A stretch of 64,000 bases of DNA from JAGLQQ01 sp043806135 (GCA_043806135.1 JAZDHG010000031.1:1-64000), one strand, 5' to 3'. Shown: positions 34,478 through 42,534, counted from the stretch's first letter. Translations and numbers: made by a program. Notes: a model not told the origin generated them from the letters alone.

Positions 34478-34692
34478 AGGACGAGAGACGATCGTTTGAG
34501 TTGTTCACTATGATGAAAGACGAAAAGACGTAAAGCGAATTAAATTTGCGAGTTGCGCGTCAGCGAGTTTGCGTGTTGGAAAATAGAAAAACTGAGAAAA
34601 TTTTTATATTGATTTTTTGAAGTAACTTTTAGTAACCAATAGTAACTGTTTGTAACTGCTGGTAACCGAAGAATAATAACTAGGGATGAAAC
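34478..34692. other. Intra-operon gap with three kinds of short-word repeats
   Basis: Three vocabularies occur in turn: GACGA/AGACG words (34482-34535), GCGAGTT/GCGCG words (34545-34580), and GTAAC words (34621-34668). No gene is visible. AGGGATG before 34693 may be the ribosome binding site of atpD. Confidence 0.6.
34621..34668. repeat. GTAAC word array upstream of atpD
   Basis: AGTAACTTTT, AGTAACCAAT, AGTAACTGTT, TGTAACTGCT and GGTAACCG occur at 10-nt steps. This equals the right arm of the arrays at 142-270 and 59317-59416, without a left arm. Confidence 0.7.
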
Positions 34693-35286
34693 GTGTCGCA
34701 GATGCAATATAACAAGACTTTTTTAATGCAGATCAATAAAGATCTGGAGATCAGACAAAACGCTTTGCCGGTCCTGCAAAGCAAGGAAGCTGCTTTGCGT
34801 GCGGAAACTCGTCGTATGCGCATTCAGATCAAAGAAATTGCTAAAAAAGTAGAGGCAAAAATACAGTCTCTAAAATCTGTGCAGCGGCTATGGAGCGAAT
34901 TTCCGGATATTATCCATGTTAAAAAAGTCAACTTTAAGACAAAAAAAATCGCCAGTATAAAAGTGGGTATTGTCGAAAGCATCGAATATGATATTGGTTC
35001 ATTTGAATTGTTTGCGCATCCGGCATGGTTTATGAATGGACTGCATAGCATAAAGGAAGTATTAGGTCTAAAAATAGAAGTGTTCAATTTAGAGAAGGTT
35101 TTGGAAAGTGTTGAGTATGCACGCAGGAAGACAACACAAAAGGTAAATCTATATGAAAAAGTACAGATACCTTTTTTTGAAGAGGCAATGCGTAAGATAA
35201 AGAGGTTTTTGGAAGATGAGGAAAATCTGTCTAAATCTTCCCAAAAGGTAATAAAGAGAAGAATGGAAGAGGCTAGTATCGTATGA
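34693..35286 (+). CDS. atpD: V-type ATPase subunit D
   Basis: This central rotor-shaft subunit corresponds to F-type gamma. Its 197 residues form two long helices at the N- and C-termini (about 1-60 and 130-197) around a small globular part. The GTG at 34693 has AGGGATG upstream; an ATG three codons later (34702) is an alternative. Its TGA stop overlaps the ATG of atpI (ATGA), a sign of translational coupling. Confidence 0.88.
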   Translation: MSQMQYNKTFLMQINKDLEIRQNALPVLQSKEAALRAETRRMRIQIKEIAKKVEAKIQSLKSVQRLWSEFPDIIHVKKVNFKTKKIASIKVGIVESIEYDIGSFELFAHPAWFMNGLHSIKEVLGLKIEVFNLEKVLESVEYARRKTTQKVNLYEKVQIPFFEEAMRKIKRFLEDEENLSKSSQKVIKRRMEEASIV

Positions 35287-37064
35287 TAACCCTGATGGAA
35301 AAAATCACAATCTTGATATTTCACAAGGCTAAAGAGGATTTTTTGCATTCCTTGCAGGAACTCGGCGTTATACATATTTCTCAGGATATAAAAAAAGATT
35401 CGCATGAGGGATTGAAGGAAATAAGAAACAGAATAGACAGAGCGGATGCTTTCCTGAAGGCAGCAAAAAAATCATCATCTGCAGTCTCTTCTTCTGTCCG
35501 GGGTGAAGGACAATCAGCCTTATCTGTTATTGGGGAGCATGAGAATATTCAGCAGATTATAAACGTTTCTCAGGATGAATTGGATAAGGTGGACAGGCAG
35601 ATACGCAATCTTGCTCCCTGGGGGGAATTCAGCCGGGAATCTATGGAAAAGGTCAGGCTTTCAGGATTGCGCTTACGTTTTTTTATAACTCCAGTAAAGA
35701 ATTTCGACTTTTGCGGTGTTGATGAGAATATTTGTGCGTTCGAGATCTCCCGGGATAAAACATATGTGTATTTTGTCGTGTTTGAAAAGGAAGATGTAGT
35801 AAAACTTAATTGTGATGAGTTTTTTTATCCGGATTTAGATCTGAAGACGTTGCAGAATAAAGCACAGGCAATAACAGAAACTATTAGGGAAAGCGAGAAA
35901 AAATTATCCGCTTTGTTCTCTCAGGGTTCAGCTATCGAAACTTACCTCAATGAGCAGAAAAGCGGCTTGAATTATGCAACGGTAAACAGTAACCTGACGA
36001 GTGCGGCTGAAGATACTATTTATATAATAAACGGATGGCTGCCTCAAGATTTAAAGTTAAAAGTACAGGCTTGGCTGGATGAAAAGGATATTTACTGCTA
36101 TTTTTCCAAGCCAAATGTAGGAGAGGATGTCCCGATTTTACTAAAAAATAATCCCTTTGCAAAGTTGTTTGAACCGATTACAAAGATGTTCTCTTTGCCT
36201 AATTATACCGAATTTGACCTGACGGCTTTTTTTGCCCCGTTTTTTACATTATTTTTCGGTTTTTGCCTTGGAGATGCAGGGTATGGATTGATCATCCTCT
36301 TATTATGCGCAATATTCTGGAAAAAAGTCAGCCAGAATAAAAGACCCTTGTTGATATTAGGAGCGGTCTTTGGTGTTTCCACTTTTCTTTTCGGACTTAT
36401 TTCAGGAAATCTGTTCGGGGTGGAACTTGTAAAAATTGCGTTTATAAAGAATTTAGTATTGTTTAACCAGAACCAGCTCTTTTATCTTTCTCTAAAGATA
36501 GGGGTAGTTCAGATATTTTTCGGACTGTTTCTAAAAGCATTTAGTAAATTAAGACAATTCGGATTTACGGCAAGTCTTTCAAGCTGGGGATGGCTAATAA
36601 TGCTAACCGGAGTTTTGCCGCTTGTTCTGGCTTTTCTTTCAGATGCGGCCGCACCTTTATGGGCCCTATGGACATCCTTTACAGGACTTACGCTTATAAT
36701 GCTGTTTAATGACTTAAAGGCTAATATTTTTATCAGGCTGGGCAAAGGATTATGGGAGCTTTATGGAGGGCTTAGCGGATTTTTGGGAGATGTTTTAAGT
36801 TATGTGCGGCTTTTTGCCCTGGGTTTGTCAGGTGCAGTACTAGGTCTTGTTGTCAATGAAATAGGCATGCAGTTTCGGGCTATACCATTCGTAGGATATT
36901 TTATAACGTTTGTTTTTTTGATCGTGGGCCATTCGGCTAATTTACTTCTAAGCGGTTTGTCCAGTTTTGTACATCCGCTGCGTCTTACATTTGTTGAGTT
37001 TTATAAAAATGTCGGTTTTGAAGGCGGAGGAAAGGCATATAATCCATTTAAAAAAATAAATTGA
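35283..37064 (+). CDS. atpI: V-type ATPase membrane subunit I/a
   Basis: This membrane stator subunit carries the ion half-channels. Residues 1 to about 310 are the cytoplasmic arm. The C-terminal half has seven or eight membrane helices starting near 315 (FFAPFFTLFFGFCLGDAGYG, the family signature). LSYVRLFALGLSGAVLGLVV (about 508) contains the essential arginine of the a/I subunit, and a GHSANLLL helix follows. The length of 593 is normal. ATGA overlap with atpD. Confidence 0.95.
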   Translation: MITLMEKITILIFHKAKEDFLHSLQELGVIHISQDIKKDSHEGLKEIRNRIDRADAFLKAAKKSSSAVSSSVRGEGQSALSVIGEHENIQQIINVSQDELDKVDRQIRNLAPWGEFSRESMEKVRLSGLRLRFFITPVKNFDFCGVDENICAFEISRDKTYVYFVVFEKEDVVKLNCDEFFYPDLDLKTLQNKAQAITETIRESEKKLSALFSQGSAIETYLNEQKSGLNYATVNSNLTSAAEDTIYIINGWLPQDLKLKVQAWLDEKDIYCYFSKPNVGEDVPILLKNNPFAKLFEPITKMFSLPNYTEFDLTAFFAPFFTLFFGFCLGDAGYGLIILLLCAIFWKKVSQNKRPLLILGAVFGVSTFLFGLISGNLFGVELVKIAFIKNLVLFNQNQLFYLSLKIGVVQIFFGLFLKAFSKLRQFGFTASLSSWGWLIMLTGVLPLVLAFLSDAAAPLWALWTSFTGLTLIMLFNDLKANIFIRLGKGLWELYGGLSGFLGDVLSYVRLFALGLSGAVLGLVVNEIGMQFRAIPFVGYFITFVFLIVGHSANLLLSGLSSFVHPLRLTFVEFYKNVGFEGGGKAYNPFKKIN

Positions 37065-37155
37065 TATTTTATTACTGTTACAGTGAGTGCAAAGAAGCAA
37101 GTTTTAAAGATGTTTGATCTCGCTACTTGCTACTTTAAAAGGAAAGGAGTATTTT

Positions 37156-37608
37156 ATGAGTTTGGCTTTAATTTTGGGGTTTGTCGGGGTGGGGCTTATG
37201 GTGGGTCTGTCCGGATGCGGCAGTGCGATCGGAACTTCGATCTGCGGCTCGGCAACAATTGGGGCTTTAAAAAGAAAAGAAGAGTCTTTTGCCAGCTGCC
37301 TGGTTCTAAGTGCTTTACCTGGTACACAGGGGTTGTACGGTTTTTCTGCTTTTTTTGTTTTAAAAGGGGTGTTGACTCCTCAGCTTAGCATTATGCAGGG
37401 AGCGGCAATCCTTGGAGCCGGGATAATTATGGGATTGGTGTGTCTGGTCTCGGCGATTTATCAGGGCATAGTTTGCGCAAACGGAATCGCGGCAATTGCC
37501 GGCGGTTCTGATGTTTTCGGCAAGACTATGGTTCTGGCAGTATTCCCGGAATTATATGCGATCGTGTCATTTGCAGCGTGTTTTCTGATAAAGGGTATTA
37601 TTGCATAA
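37156..37608 (+). CDS. atpK: V-type ATPase rotor subunit K, Na+-type ligands
   Basis: This duplicated four-helix proteolipid forms the ion-carrying ring. The start is ATG 37156 (GGAAAGGAG upstream), giving 150 residues; in-frame codons further upstream encode a non-conserved extension. The two hairpins align with each other. The first repeat has ALPGTQGLYGF, with Gln where the carboxylate would be. The second has AIYQG and VFPELYA, with the single Glu. Thr and Gln of PGTQG, Gln of IYQG and Glu of PELYA match the Na+ ligands of Enterococcus hirae NtpK. The complex is therefore predicted to move Na+. It ends the operon, before a strong terminator. Confidence 0.93.
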   Translation: MSLALILGFVGVGLMVGLSGCGSAIGTSICGSATIGALKRKEESFASCLVLSALPGTQGLYGFSAFFVLKGVLTPQLSIMQGAAILGAGIIMGLVCLVSAIYQGIVCANGIAAIAGGSDVFGKTMVLAVFPELYAIVSFAACFLIKGIIA

Positions 37609-37626
37609 TTTAAAAATATTGCTTTA

Positions 37627-37660
37627 AAAAAGGAGGATGGTTAACCATTCTCCTTTTTCT
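37627..37660 (+). terminator. Rho-independent terminator after V-ATPase operon
   Basis: AAAAAGGAG pairs with CTCCTTTTT, with an inner ATGG/CCAT and a TTAA loop. The A-tract and T-tract make it work in either direction. Confidence 0.8.
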
Positions 37661-37681
37661 GTACAAAAACATATTTTTTGC

Positions 37682-37687
37682 TATAAT
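37682..37687 (+). promoter_or_regulatory. -10 box 6 nt before the ttcA-like start
   Basis: TATAAT at 37682-37687 is followed by 6 nt and then ATG 37694. A weak -35 (TGTACA) lies about 16 nt upstream. The mRNA should be leaderless. Confidence 0.55.
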
Positions 37688-37693
37688 TTAAGC

Positions 37694-38410
37694 ATGTTCG
37701 AGCAGGGAAGAAAAAATACACAATATATCCGCAAGCAAATGAGCAGGGTGATCAAGGATTATTCCATGATCAATGAAGGCGACAGGATACTGATCGCTGT
37801 GTCCGGAGGAAAAGACAGTCTTTGTCTGCTGGAAATGCTTAGGGCCAGACAGAGTTTTTCACCGGTCAAATACGAAATTTCCCCGGTGCATTTTAATGAA
37901 GAAACAATAAATGCTCATATCCTTGAAAAATATCTTAAAAGCAACAATTATTCATACCGCATTGTAGGTCAGATAGAAAAACCAAGAAAAAAGCCGAGAA
38001 AAAGCCCCTGTTTTAACTGCAGCTGGGAACGCAGGAAAAGATTATTTCAAATAGCAGAGGAGCTAAAATGCAATAAGATCGCGCTTGCGCATCATATGGA
38101 CGATATTATTCAAACCACACTGCTGAATCTTTTTTTTATGGGTGAAATCAGCACGATGAGGCCTTATCAGGAGCTTTTCGGTGGGAAATGCCATATAATA
38201 CGGCCGCTTGCTTATGTCCCGGAGAAGGCGCTTGCGGCATATTCTAAGGCAAGGAAATTTCCTAAAATGAAGGTTCAATGTCCCCATGGCAAAGACTCTG
38301 CGCGCAAGTTTATCTCGGATGAGATAAAAAGAATAGAAAAAAGATCTCCGGAGGTAAGGAAGAATGTATTCCGGTCATTGAAGAGGATCAGAAGCGATTA
38401 TCTGCTTTAA
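37694..38410 (+). CDS. TtcA-like PP-loop tRNA thiolation enzyme
   Basis: This PP-loop ATPase of the TtcA/TilS superfamily has 238 residues from ATG 37694, chosen because the -10 box lies just before it. The PP-loop is VSGGKDSLCLLEML (about 38). The central cysteine pair is CFNCSWERRKRLF (about 105), and the HHMDDIIQTTLLNLFFMGE motif (about 132) is characteristic of TtcA, which adds sulfur to C32 of tRNAs. TtcA usually binds a 4Fe-4S cluster through three cysteines; I see the CxxC and a further Cys near 195. It could also be a related family member of unknown substrate. Confidence 0.85.
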   Translation: MFEQGRKNTQYIRKQMSRVIKDYSMINEGDRILIAVSGGKDSLCLLEMLRARQSFSPVKYEISPVHFNEETINAHILEKYLKSNNYSYRIVGQIEKPRKKPRKSPCFNCSWERRKRLFQIAEELKCNKIALAHHMDDIIQTTLLNLFFMGEISTMRPYQELFGGKCHIIRPLAYVPEKALAAYSKARKFPKMKVQCPHGKDSARKFISDEIKRIEKRSPEVRKNVFRSLKRIRSDYLL

Positions 38411-38438
38411 ATAAGCTATTTATAAGGAAGGGGCAATT

Positions 38439-38921
38439 ATGGAAATTGACAGCGTAAGAATAGAAATTCCAAAAGAGGCTAATGTTATAGTCGGCCAAAG
38501 CCATTTTATTAAAACAGTGGAGGATATTTATGAGGCAATGGTGGGCTCTGTTCCGGGTATAAAATTCGGGGTCGGGTTTTGCGAGGCCTCAGGCGCATGC
38601 CTGGTACGCTCTGAAGGTAATGACCGGGAATTAAAGGAACATGCTGAAAAGACTGCTCTTGAAATTGCTTGCGGACATTGTTTTGTTCTGTTTATCAGAG
38701 ATGCCTTTCCTATAAATGTGATGAGAGCGCTCAAAAATGTTCCGGAAATATGCCGTATTTTCTGTGCTACGGCTAATCCGCTTGAAATACTTACTGCTGA
38801 AACCGTCCAGGGCAGAGGGATTATCGGGGTCATTGACGGCTGCAAGCCCAAGGGGATAGAGAAGACAAGCGATATTAAATGGCGTAAAGATCTGCTGCGG
38901 ACCATAAAATATAAGCTTTGA
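38439..38921 (+). CDS. Adenosine-specific kinase (DUF355)
   Basis: This 160-residue protein matches the adenosine-specific kinase family first described from Pyrobaculum (PF04008). Typical segments are the start DSVRIEIPKEANVIVGQSHF, GIKFGVGFCEASG, GHCFVLFIRDAFPINVM and VIDGCKPKGIE. It may salvage adenosine to AMP, tying in with the purine genes 8 kb on. AAGGAAGGGG precedes the ATG. The family is common in archaea and patchy in bacteria. Confidence 0.88.
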   Translation: MEIDSVRIEIPKEANVIVGQSHFIKTVEDIYEAMVGSVPGIKFGVGFCEASGACLVRSEGNDRELKEHAEKTALEIACGHCFVLFIRDAFPINVMRALKNVPEICRIFCATANPLEILTAETVQGRGIIGVIDGCKPKGIEKTSDIKWRKDLLRTIKYKL

Positions 38922-38943
38922 TACTTTTTAATATAATTCATAT

Positions 38944-38971
38944 TTGACAATTTATTTTTTAGGTGTATTCT
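38944..38971 (+). promoter_or_regulatory. Promoter for the cysteine-rich gene
   Basis: TTGACA (38944-38949), a 16-nt spacer and TATTCT (38966-38971) are followed by GAGGA 7-8 nt before the ATG at 38990. Confidence 0.55.
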
Positions 38972-38989
38972 AATAATTGAGGATATATT

Positions 38990-39326
38990 ATGCATTGTCC
39001 AAAGTTTATTGATTTTACAAGGGAATGCCAGTATAAAATAGGATTTCTGCCTTTAGACACTCGCCACTTTTGCTCTACCCGCAAATACAAAAAAGTGCCC
39101 GTTTTATATAGCCATTCATAATGTCGGATATTTTTGCAAATATCTTAAACTCTGTCCAGCCTTTGAGCATTTTAAAACGGAAAATTTCGATAAATTTGTG
39201 CAAATAGCAAACGAATACTGCCTTTCTGAAAAGAACAATGTGCGTTGTTCAAGATTTAAGCTAAGAACTGCAGGGAAAAATCCGCCTGCGAAATTAATGC
39301 CGGATGGAAGTGTTTTGGAAAAATAA
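38990..39326 (+). pseudogene. Cysteine-rich small protein interrupted by a frameshift
   Basis: ATG 38990 opens a frame (MHCPKFIDFTRECQYKIG) that stops at codon 44. After an A6 run at 39089-39094 the +1 frame continues without a break as CPFYIAIHNVGYFCKYLKLC through KLMPDGSVLEK to the stop at 39326. Joined, they give about 112 residues with at least nine cysteines spaced through both halves, like a small zinc or iron-sulfur protein. The gene has a promoter and ribosome binding site. The shift is either a real mutation, a sequencing error in the A-run, or programmed. I do not recognise a named family. Confidence 0.6.
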
Positions 39327-39356
39327 ACAGTTAGTTAAATATAAAGGAGGGATATG

Positions 39357-39467
39357 ATGAGTTGGATATTGTTCGGTCAGATCGTCTTGTTGATGGTAAT
39401 ATATTCTTTTATTAAACAACTGGTTAAGTGTATGCATGATACAAAATGTAAAATCTGTAAAAAATAA
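39357..39467 (+). CDS. 36-residue membrane peptide with C-terminal cysteines
   Basis: AAAGGAGG lies 6 nt before ATG 39357 (an ATG one codon earlier is also possible). The peptide has one membrane helix (about residues 3-20, ILFGQIVLLMVIYSFI). It ends in a charged tail with CMHDTKCKICKK, three cysteines including a CxxC. The ribosome binding site is among the best in the region. It follows the cysteine-rich gene by 30 nt, so the two may work together. Function unknown. Confidence 0.6.
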   Translation: MSWILFGQIVLLMVIYSFIKQLVKCMHDTKCKICKK

Positions 39468-39813
39468 TTTAAAAGGGAAATCGAACGTCTTTCGCATCTT
39501 CCGCTAGCCCTTGTAAAACAGCTCAGAACTAGAACAAGTTCAGTCCAGAGCTGCATAGTACCGATCTATGATTTGGTTCTATGCAGGGCCGTGCTCAGAT
39601 GTCTCACTCCCTAAGGGGAAACCCTTATGGCGTGAGCCACGTTGTGGCAACGCCACTCACGTGGTTTTCCCCTTCCCTATCTAAAGACGATAAGCTTTCT
39701 GAGTGCTTGGGATTAATTTGATAACGAATTTATATTCACACTATTCCATAAATTCTATCTCATTATTAATATTCCTCTTTTGGTTCGAACCCCAGGAAGA
39801 GCTATCAGAAAAT
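39468..39813. other. Gap with candidate structured RNA
   Basis: No protein gene is seen. 39485-39675 is densely structured (separate entry). 39700-39780 is AT-rich and featureless. GGTTCGAACC at 39782-39791 looks like a tRNA T-arm but no tRNA body surrounds it. Confidence 0.6.
39485..39675 (-). ncRNA. Candidate omega-RNA (HEARO)-like structured RNA, no IscB
   Basis: Several nested stems are visible. GCCC (39507-39510)/GGGC (39586-39589) encloses CAGCTC/GAGCTG (39519-39553, with inner GAACT/AGTTC) and GCATAG/CTATGC (39553-39584). A long hairpin at 39615-39672 joins GGGGAAACC to GGTTTTCCCC, with inner CGTGA/TCACG and GTGGC/GCCAC. Read on the minus strand, GGCTCACGCC ... AGTGAG ... TCTGAGCACGG recalls IscB-associated omega RNA (Rfam HEARO) as I remember it. 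No iscB gene is adjacent, so it would be an orphan. The structure is seen; strand and family are inference. Confidence 0.4.
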
Positions 39814-39842
39814 AAAAAGGCCACTCTATCGAGTGGCTTTTT
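39814..39842 (-). terminator. Bidirectional terminator of tRNA-Glu
   Basis: AAAAAGGCCACTC pairs with GAGTGGCTTTTT around TATC. It lies just past the 3' end of the minus-strand tRNA. Confidence 0.85.
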
Positions 39843-39847
39843 ATAGT

Positions 39848-39925
39848 TGGTACCCCCAAGGGGATTCGAACCCCTGTTTTATGGCTGAGAACCACATGTC
39901 CTGGACCGGGCTAGACGATGAGGGC
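39848..39925 (-). tRNA. tRNA-Glu (anticodon CUC)
   Basis: The minus strand folds as a complete cloverleaf. Acceptor GCCCTCA pairs with TGGGGGT (two G-U pairs). The D arm GTCT-AGCCCGGTCC-AGGAC is typical of tRNA-Glu. The anticodon stem TGTGG/CCATA holds the loop TTCTCAG with anticodon CTC. The T arm AGGGG-TTCGAAT-CCCCT is perfect and CCA is encoded. It decodes GAG. It is one of the very few minus-strand genes here, followed by its own terminator. Confidence 0.95.
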
Positions 39926-40067
39926 AAAAGTTTATGCTTTGGAAATTATATCATAATTTATTTTAAAGTCAATGCTTCTATGTCATTCTATGTAACATTT
40001 TGAGCAATGCTGAATATGTTACTGAATAGGTTACATTGGTTATAAATACTTCCTCCTAAGGCGAATA

Positions 40068-40181
40068 TTAAAAATTCCGCCACTCCCGCGCTGTGATCAA
40101 TCCCTTGTCCGGCGTTATTCCAAAGATCGCAAATACAATTGCCAGCAGCAGGTCCATAATTCCGCTGACAATATTGACCAT
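40068..40181 (-). CDS. Candidate 37-residue hydrophobic protein
   Basis: On the minus strand ATG 40181 has AGGA 4 nt upstream. It encodes a peptide with one membrane helix (about residues 3-22, IVSGIMDLLLAIVFAIFGI) and a polar tail TPDKGLITAREWRNF. It lies upstream of tRNA-Glu on the same strand. It is short enough to be chance, but the ribosome binding site and clean hydrophobic helix support it. Function unknown. Confidence 0.4.
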   Translation of the reverse strand: MVNIVSGIMDLLLAIVFAIFGITPDKGLITAREWRNF

Positions 40182-40584
40182 GGTGTCCTAACGAAATTAC
40201 GCAAGAGAATGCCTTTGTTTTAAAACAGTAAATAATTTTGGTATAGGCATATTGTTACTTTTATTAAAAAAATGGATTGCTGTTAATGCTCAGTAATTAG
40301 GTAACGTTTTTGGGTTATAGTTACGATGCCGTTTCGTTTTTCGGTTACGGTAATTGTAAAAACAAAAATATTTAATAAGTCCTCTGTTGACATGCTAAAT
40401 ATTTTTGAAGAACTTAACCATAGCCGAAAGACGATACGGGGTTCGTTACCTTTGCCGTTATCGAACTATTGAGCTAGTACACCTGGTTTTTTTAATATTT
40501 GGCAAAAGTTTCTTTATATTATAGTTTTAGACTTTTTACTTTTTCCTTCGTAATCTTTATCTTAGATGCTATAATACTGCTCAA
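40182..40584. other. Gap upstream of DUF2079 gene
   Basis: No gene is seen. It contains scattered GTTAC/GTAAC words (40250-40355) and a perfect 12-bp inverted repeat CAAAAATATTTA/TAAATATTTTTG (40363-40407). A stem CGATACGG/CCGTTATCG lies near 40432-40466, and a -10 box at 40570. Confidence 0.6.
40570..40575 (+). promoter_or_regulatory. -10 box close to DUF2079 start
   Basis: TATAAT at 40570-40575 lies 9 nt before ATG 40585, leaving a leader of only a few bases and no ribosome binding site. The -35 (TTCGTA) is weak. Confidence 0.5.
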
Positions 40585-42519
40585 ATGGTCAAAAATCATA
40601 TGGAAAAGACAGTAAAAAAAATAAACTATACCTATATTGTCTGGGCCTTAATATCTTTTTTTATATTAATTTTAAGTTTCATTAGTTTCCGCCGCTATTA
40701 TTGTTTTGATTATATCGATATGGATCTGGCGGCTTATAACCAGATCATTTGGAATATTGTCCACGGATCATGTTACAGTTCTATGCTTGGGGTGAATTTC
40801 CTGGGCCATCATGCGCATTTTATCCTTTTTCTATTTGCACCGCTTTATTTTTTCTTTCAAACCCCGCTTTTTTTGCTTTTTATGCAGATTGTATTTCTCG
40901 CTATATGCGCATATCCGATCTTTATGATCGCCTCAAAAGAGCTTGATCAGGGATTGGCCCTATCTCTTGTAATTGCGTATCTGCTTTATCCGGCGATGGG
41001 CTATACAGCTCTTTATGAATTCCATGTGCCGGTTTTTGCAACTGCTTTTTTAACCTTTATGCTTTATTATTTCATAAAGCAGGATTTCAGGTTATTTGCT
41101 TTGTTTCTGAGCCTTAGTCTGCTTACTCAAGAGAATATTCCGCTGGTGATCATTCCTTTCGGCATATTCGCTTTTTTAAAGAAGAGGAGTATGAAATGGT
41201 GGCTTTTGCCTGCACTTGGAGGAAGCATCTGGTTTATAGCGGTTGTCGGTCAGGTAATGCCTTATTTTAATAAGAATACCGTTCAGTTCGTGACTATTTA
41301 TGGTCATATGGGGAATTCTTTACCTGAGATAATAGGTTTTATCATCAGCCGGCCTTTGACGGTGATTAAAATGATGCTGAGCGCTCAGAAAGTAAAATTC
41401 CTTTTCCAGCTGTTTGCACCGCTTTGTTTTTTTCCTTTGTTAGATACCCATATATTGATCAGCGGATTACTCTTTGTCCAGCATTTACTTTCCTCAAGGG
41501 CGCCGGAATATATGATTGAGTACCATTATGACGCGGAAATACTGCCGTTTATTTTTGTTTCTACTGTTTACGGCATTAAGAGATTTATGAATTGGCCGCT
41601 AATAAAACGCTATCTTCGTCCTTCTGTCATTTGCGCGCTGATACTTGCTGTGAGCATTACCTGTGCTGTCAGTTTTGGGCCTTTCATTGAAATCGCTGTT
41701 AATAAATATAAGACAACAAAGGATGTTTGGGATCTGCAAAAAGAGCGTTTTCTTTCCATGATCCCAGATGATGCGAGCATCGTGGCAACATTTGAGTTTT
41801 TGCCCATGTTATCACAAAGAAAACAACTTTATTCCTTTCATCATGTGGTTCACGGATTTTATACGCTTTCCCGGGTGCCTTACCGCCTGCCGCAGGGTGT
41901 TGAGTATGCATTGCTTGATGTTAATGATCCTATTGGTGTTAATGTTTTTTACAAAAGAGGAAGATCTGAATCCAATATCGCTGATTTTTTAAATTTAAAT
42001 AATTGGGGCATAGTAGAAATGCTGGATAATATTGTATTATTAAAAAATGAATATAAGAGCGATAAGAAATTCTTCCGGATACTGAAAGAGCCGCCGGTTA
42101 TTGCGCAGGGATTAAATGCGCTTATAGGGACCGATATATCCTTTCTCGGATATGATATCGATAAAGAAATACAGATCAAAGGCGGCAGGAGCATTGGCGT
42201 AAAATTCTTCTGGAAAACATTAAAAAAAATAGAAACTGATTACAGAATGATCATAGAGATAAATGATGCAAAAGACAAGCTGCGTTATCAGACAATAAGG
42301 CCGTTGTGTTATCGCATATTGCCTTCTTATATGTGGGCGCAAAACGTAGTTATAGAGGAAAATTACAGGTTGTTTATACCTGAGGATTTAGAAAAAGAAA
42401 AATTCACGGTCAGTATGAAAATAATTGACGCAGGCACAGAGGATGTTGTTCCGATATTATTGAAAAATAATAGAGGACAGCCGATCAGCCTGGAAACACT
42501 GGTGATTTTAAAGAAATAA
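40585..42519 (+). CDS. DUF2079 polytopic membrane protein
   Basis: This 644-residue membrane protein has about ten helices in the first 400 residues and a soluble C-terminal domain. The segments DYIDMDLAAYNQIIWNIVHG (about 35) and LGHHAHFILFLFAPLYF (about 70) are characteristic of DUF2079. This group is distantly related to GT-C (PMT-like) glycosyltransferases and carries an acidic residue in the first loop. It may use a polyprenyl-linked sugar donor at the outer face of the inner membrane. The following methyltransferase-glycosyltransferase gene (15 nt away) supports a cell-surface glycan role. The substrate is unknown. Confidence 0.8.
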   Translation: MVKNHMEKTVKKINYTYIVWALISFFILILSFISFRRYYCFDYIDMDLAAYNQIIWNIVHGSCYSSMLGVNFLGHHAHFILFLFAPLYFFFQTPLFLLFMQIVFLAICAYPIFMIASKELDQGLALSLVIAYLLYPAMGYTALYEFHVPVFATAFLTFMLYYFIKQDFRLFALFLSLSLLTQENIPLVIIPFGIFAFLKKRSMKWWLLPALGGSIWFIAVVGQVMPYFNKNTVQFVTIYGHMGNSLPEIIGFIISRPLTVIKMMLSAQKVKFLFQLFAPLCFFPLLDTHILISGLLFVQHLLSSRAPEYMIEYHYDAEILPFIFVSTVYGIKRFMNWPLIKRYLRPSVICALILAVSITCAVSFGPFIEIAVNKYKTTKDVWDLQKERFLSMIPDDASIVATFEFLPMLSQRKQLYSFHHVVHGFYTLSRVPYRLPQGVEYALLDVNDPIGVNVFYKRGRSESNIADFLNLNNWGIVEMLDNIVLLKNEYKSDKKFFRILKEPPVIAQGLNALIGTDISFLGYDIDKEIQIKGGRSIGVKFFWKTLKKIETDYRMIIEINDAKDKLRYQTIRPLCYRILPSYMWAQNVVIEENYRLFIPEDLEKEKFTVSMKIIDAGTEDVVPILLKNNRGQPISLETLVILKK

Positions 42520-42534
42520 AAGAGTAGATTGCTT

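Noticed and set aside
37083..37388. 101-codon frame overlapping the V-ATPase K gene
   Set aside because: It is an alternative frame of atpK; the K sequence is strongly conserved and has the ribosome binding site.
39778..39800. tRNA or tmRNA 3' end suggested by GGTTCGAACC
   Set aside because: No matching acceptor, D or anticodon arm lies on either strand; the T-stem does not extend beyond the palindrome itself.
40440..40495. tRNA-like TAGCTCAATAG on the minus strand
   Set aside because: No closed acceptor stem or anticodon arm could be built; only one local stem (CGATACGG/CCGTTATCG) forms.
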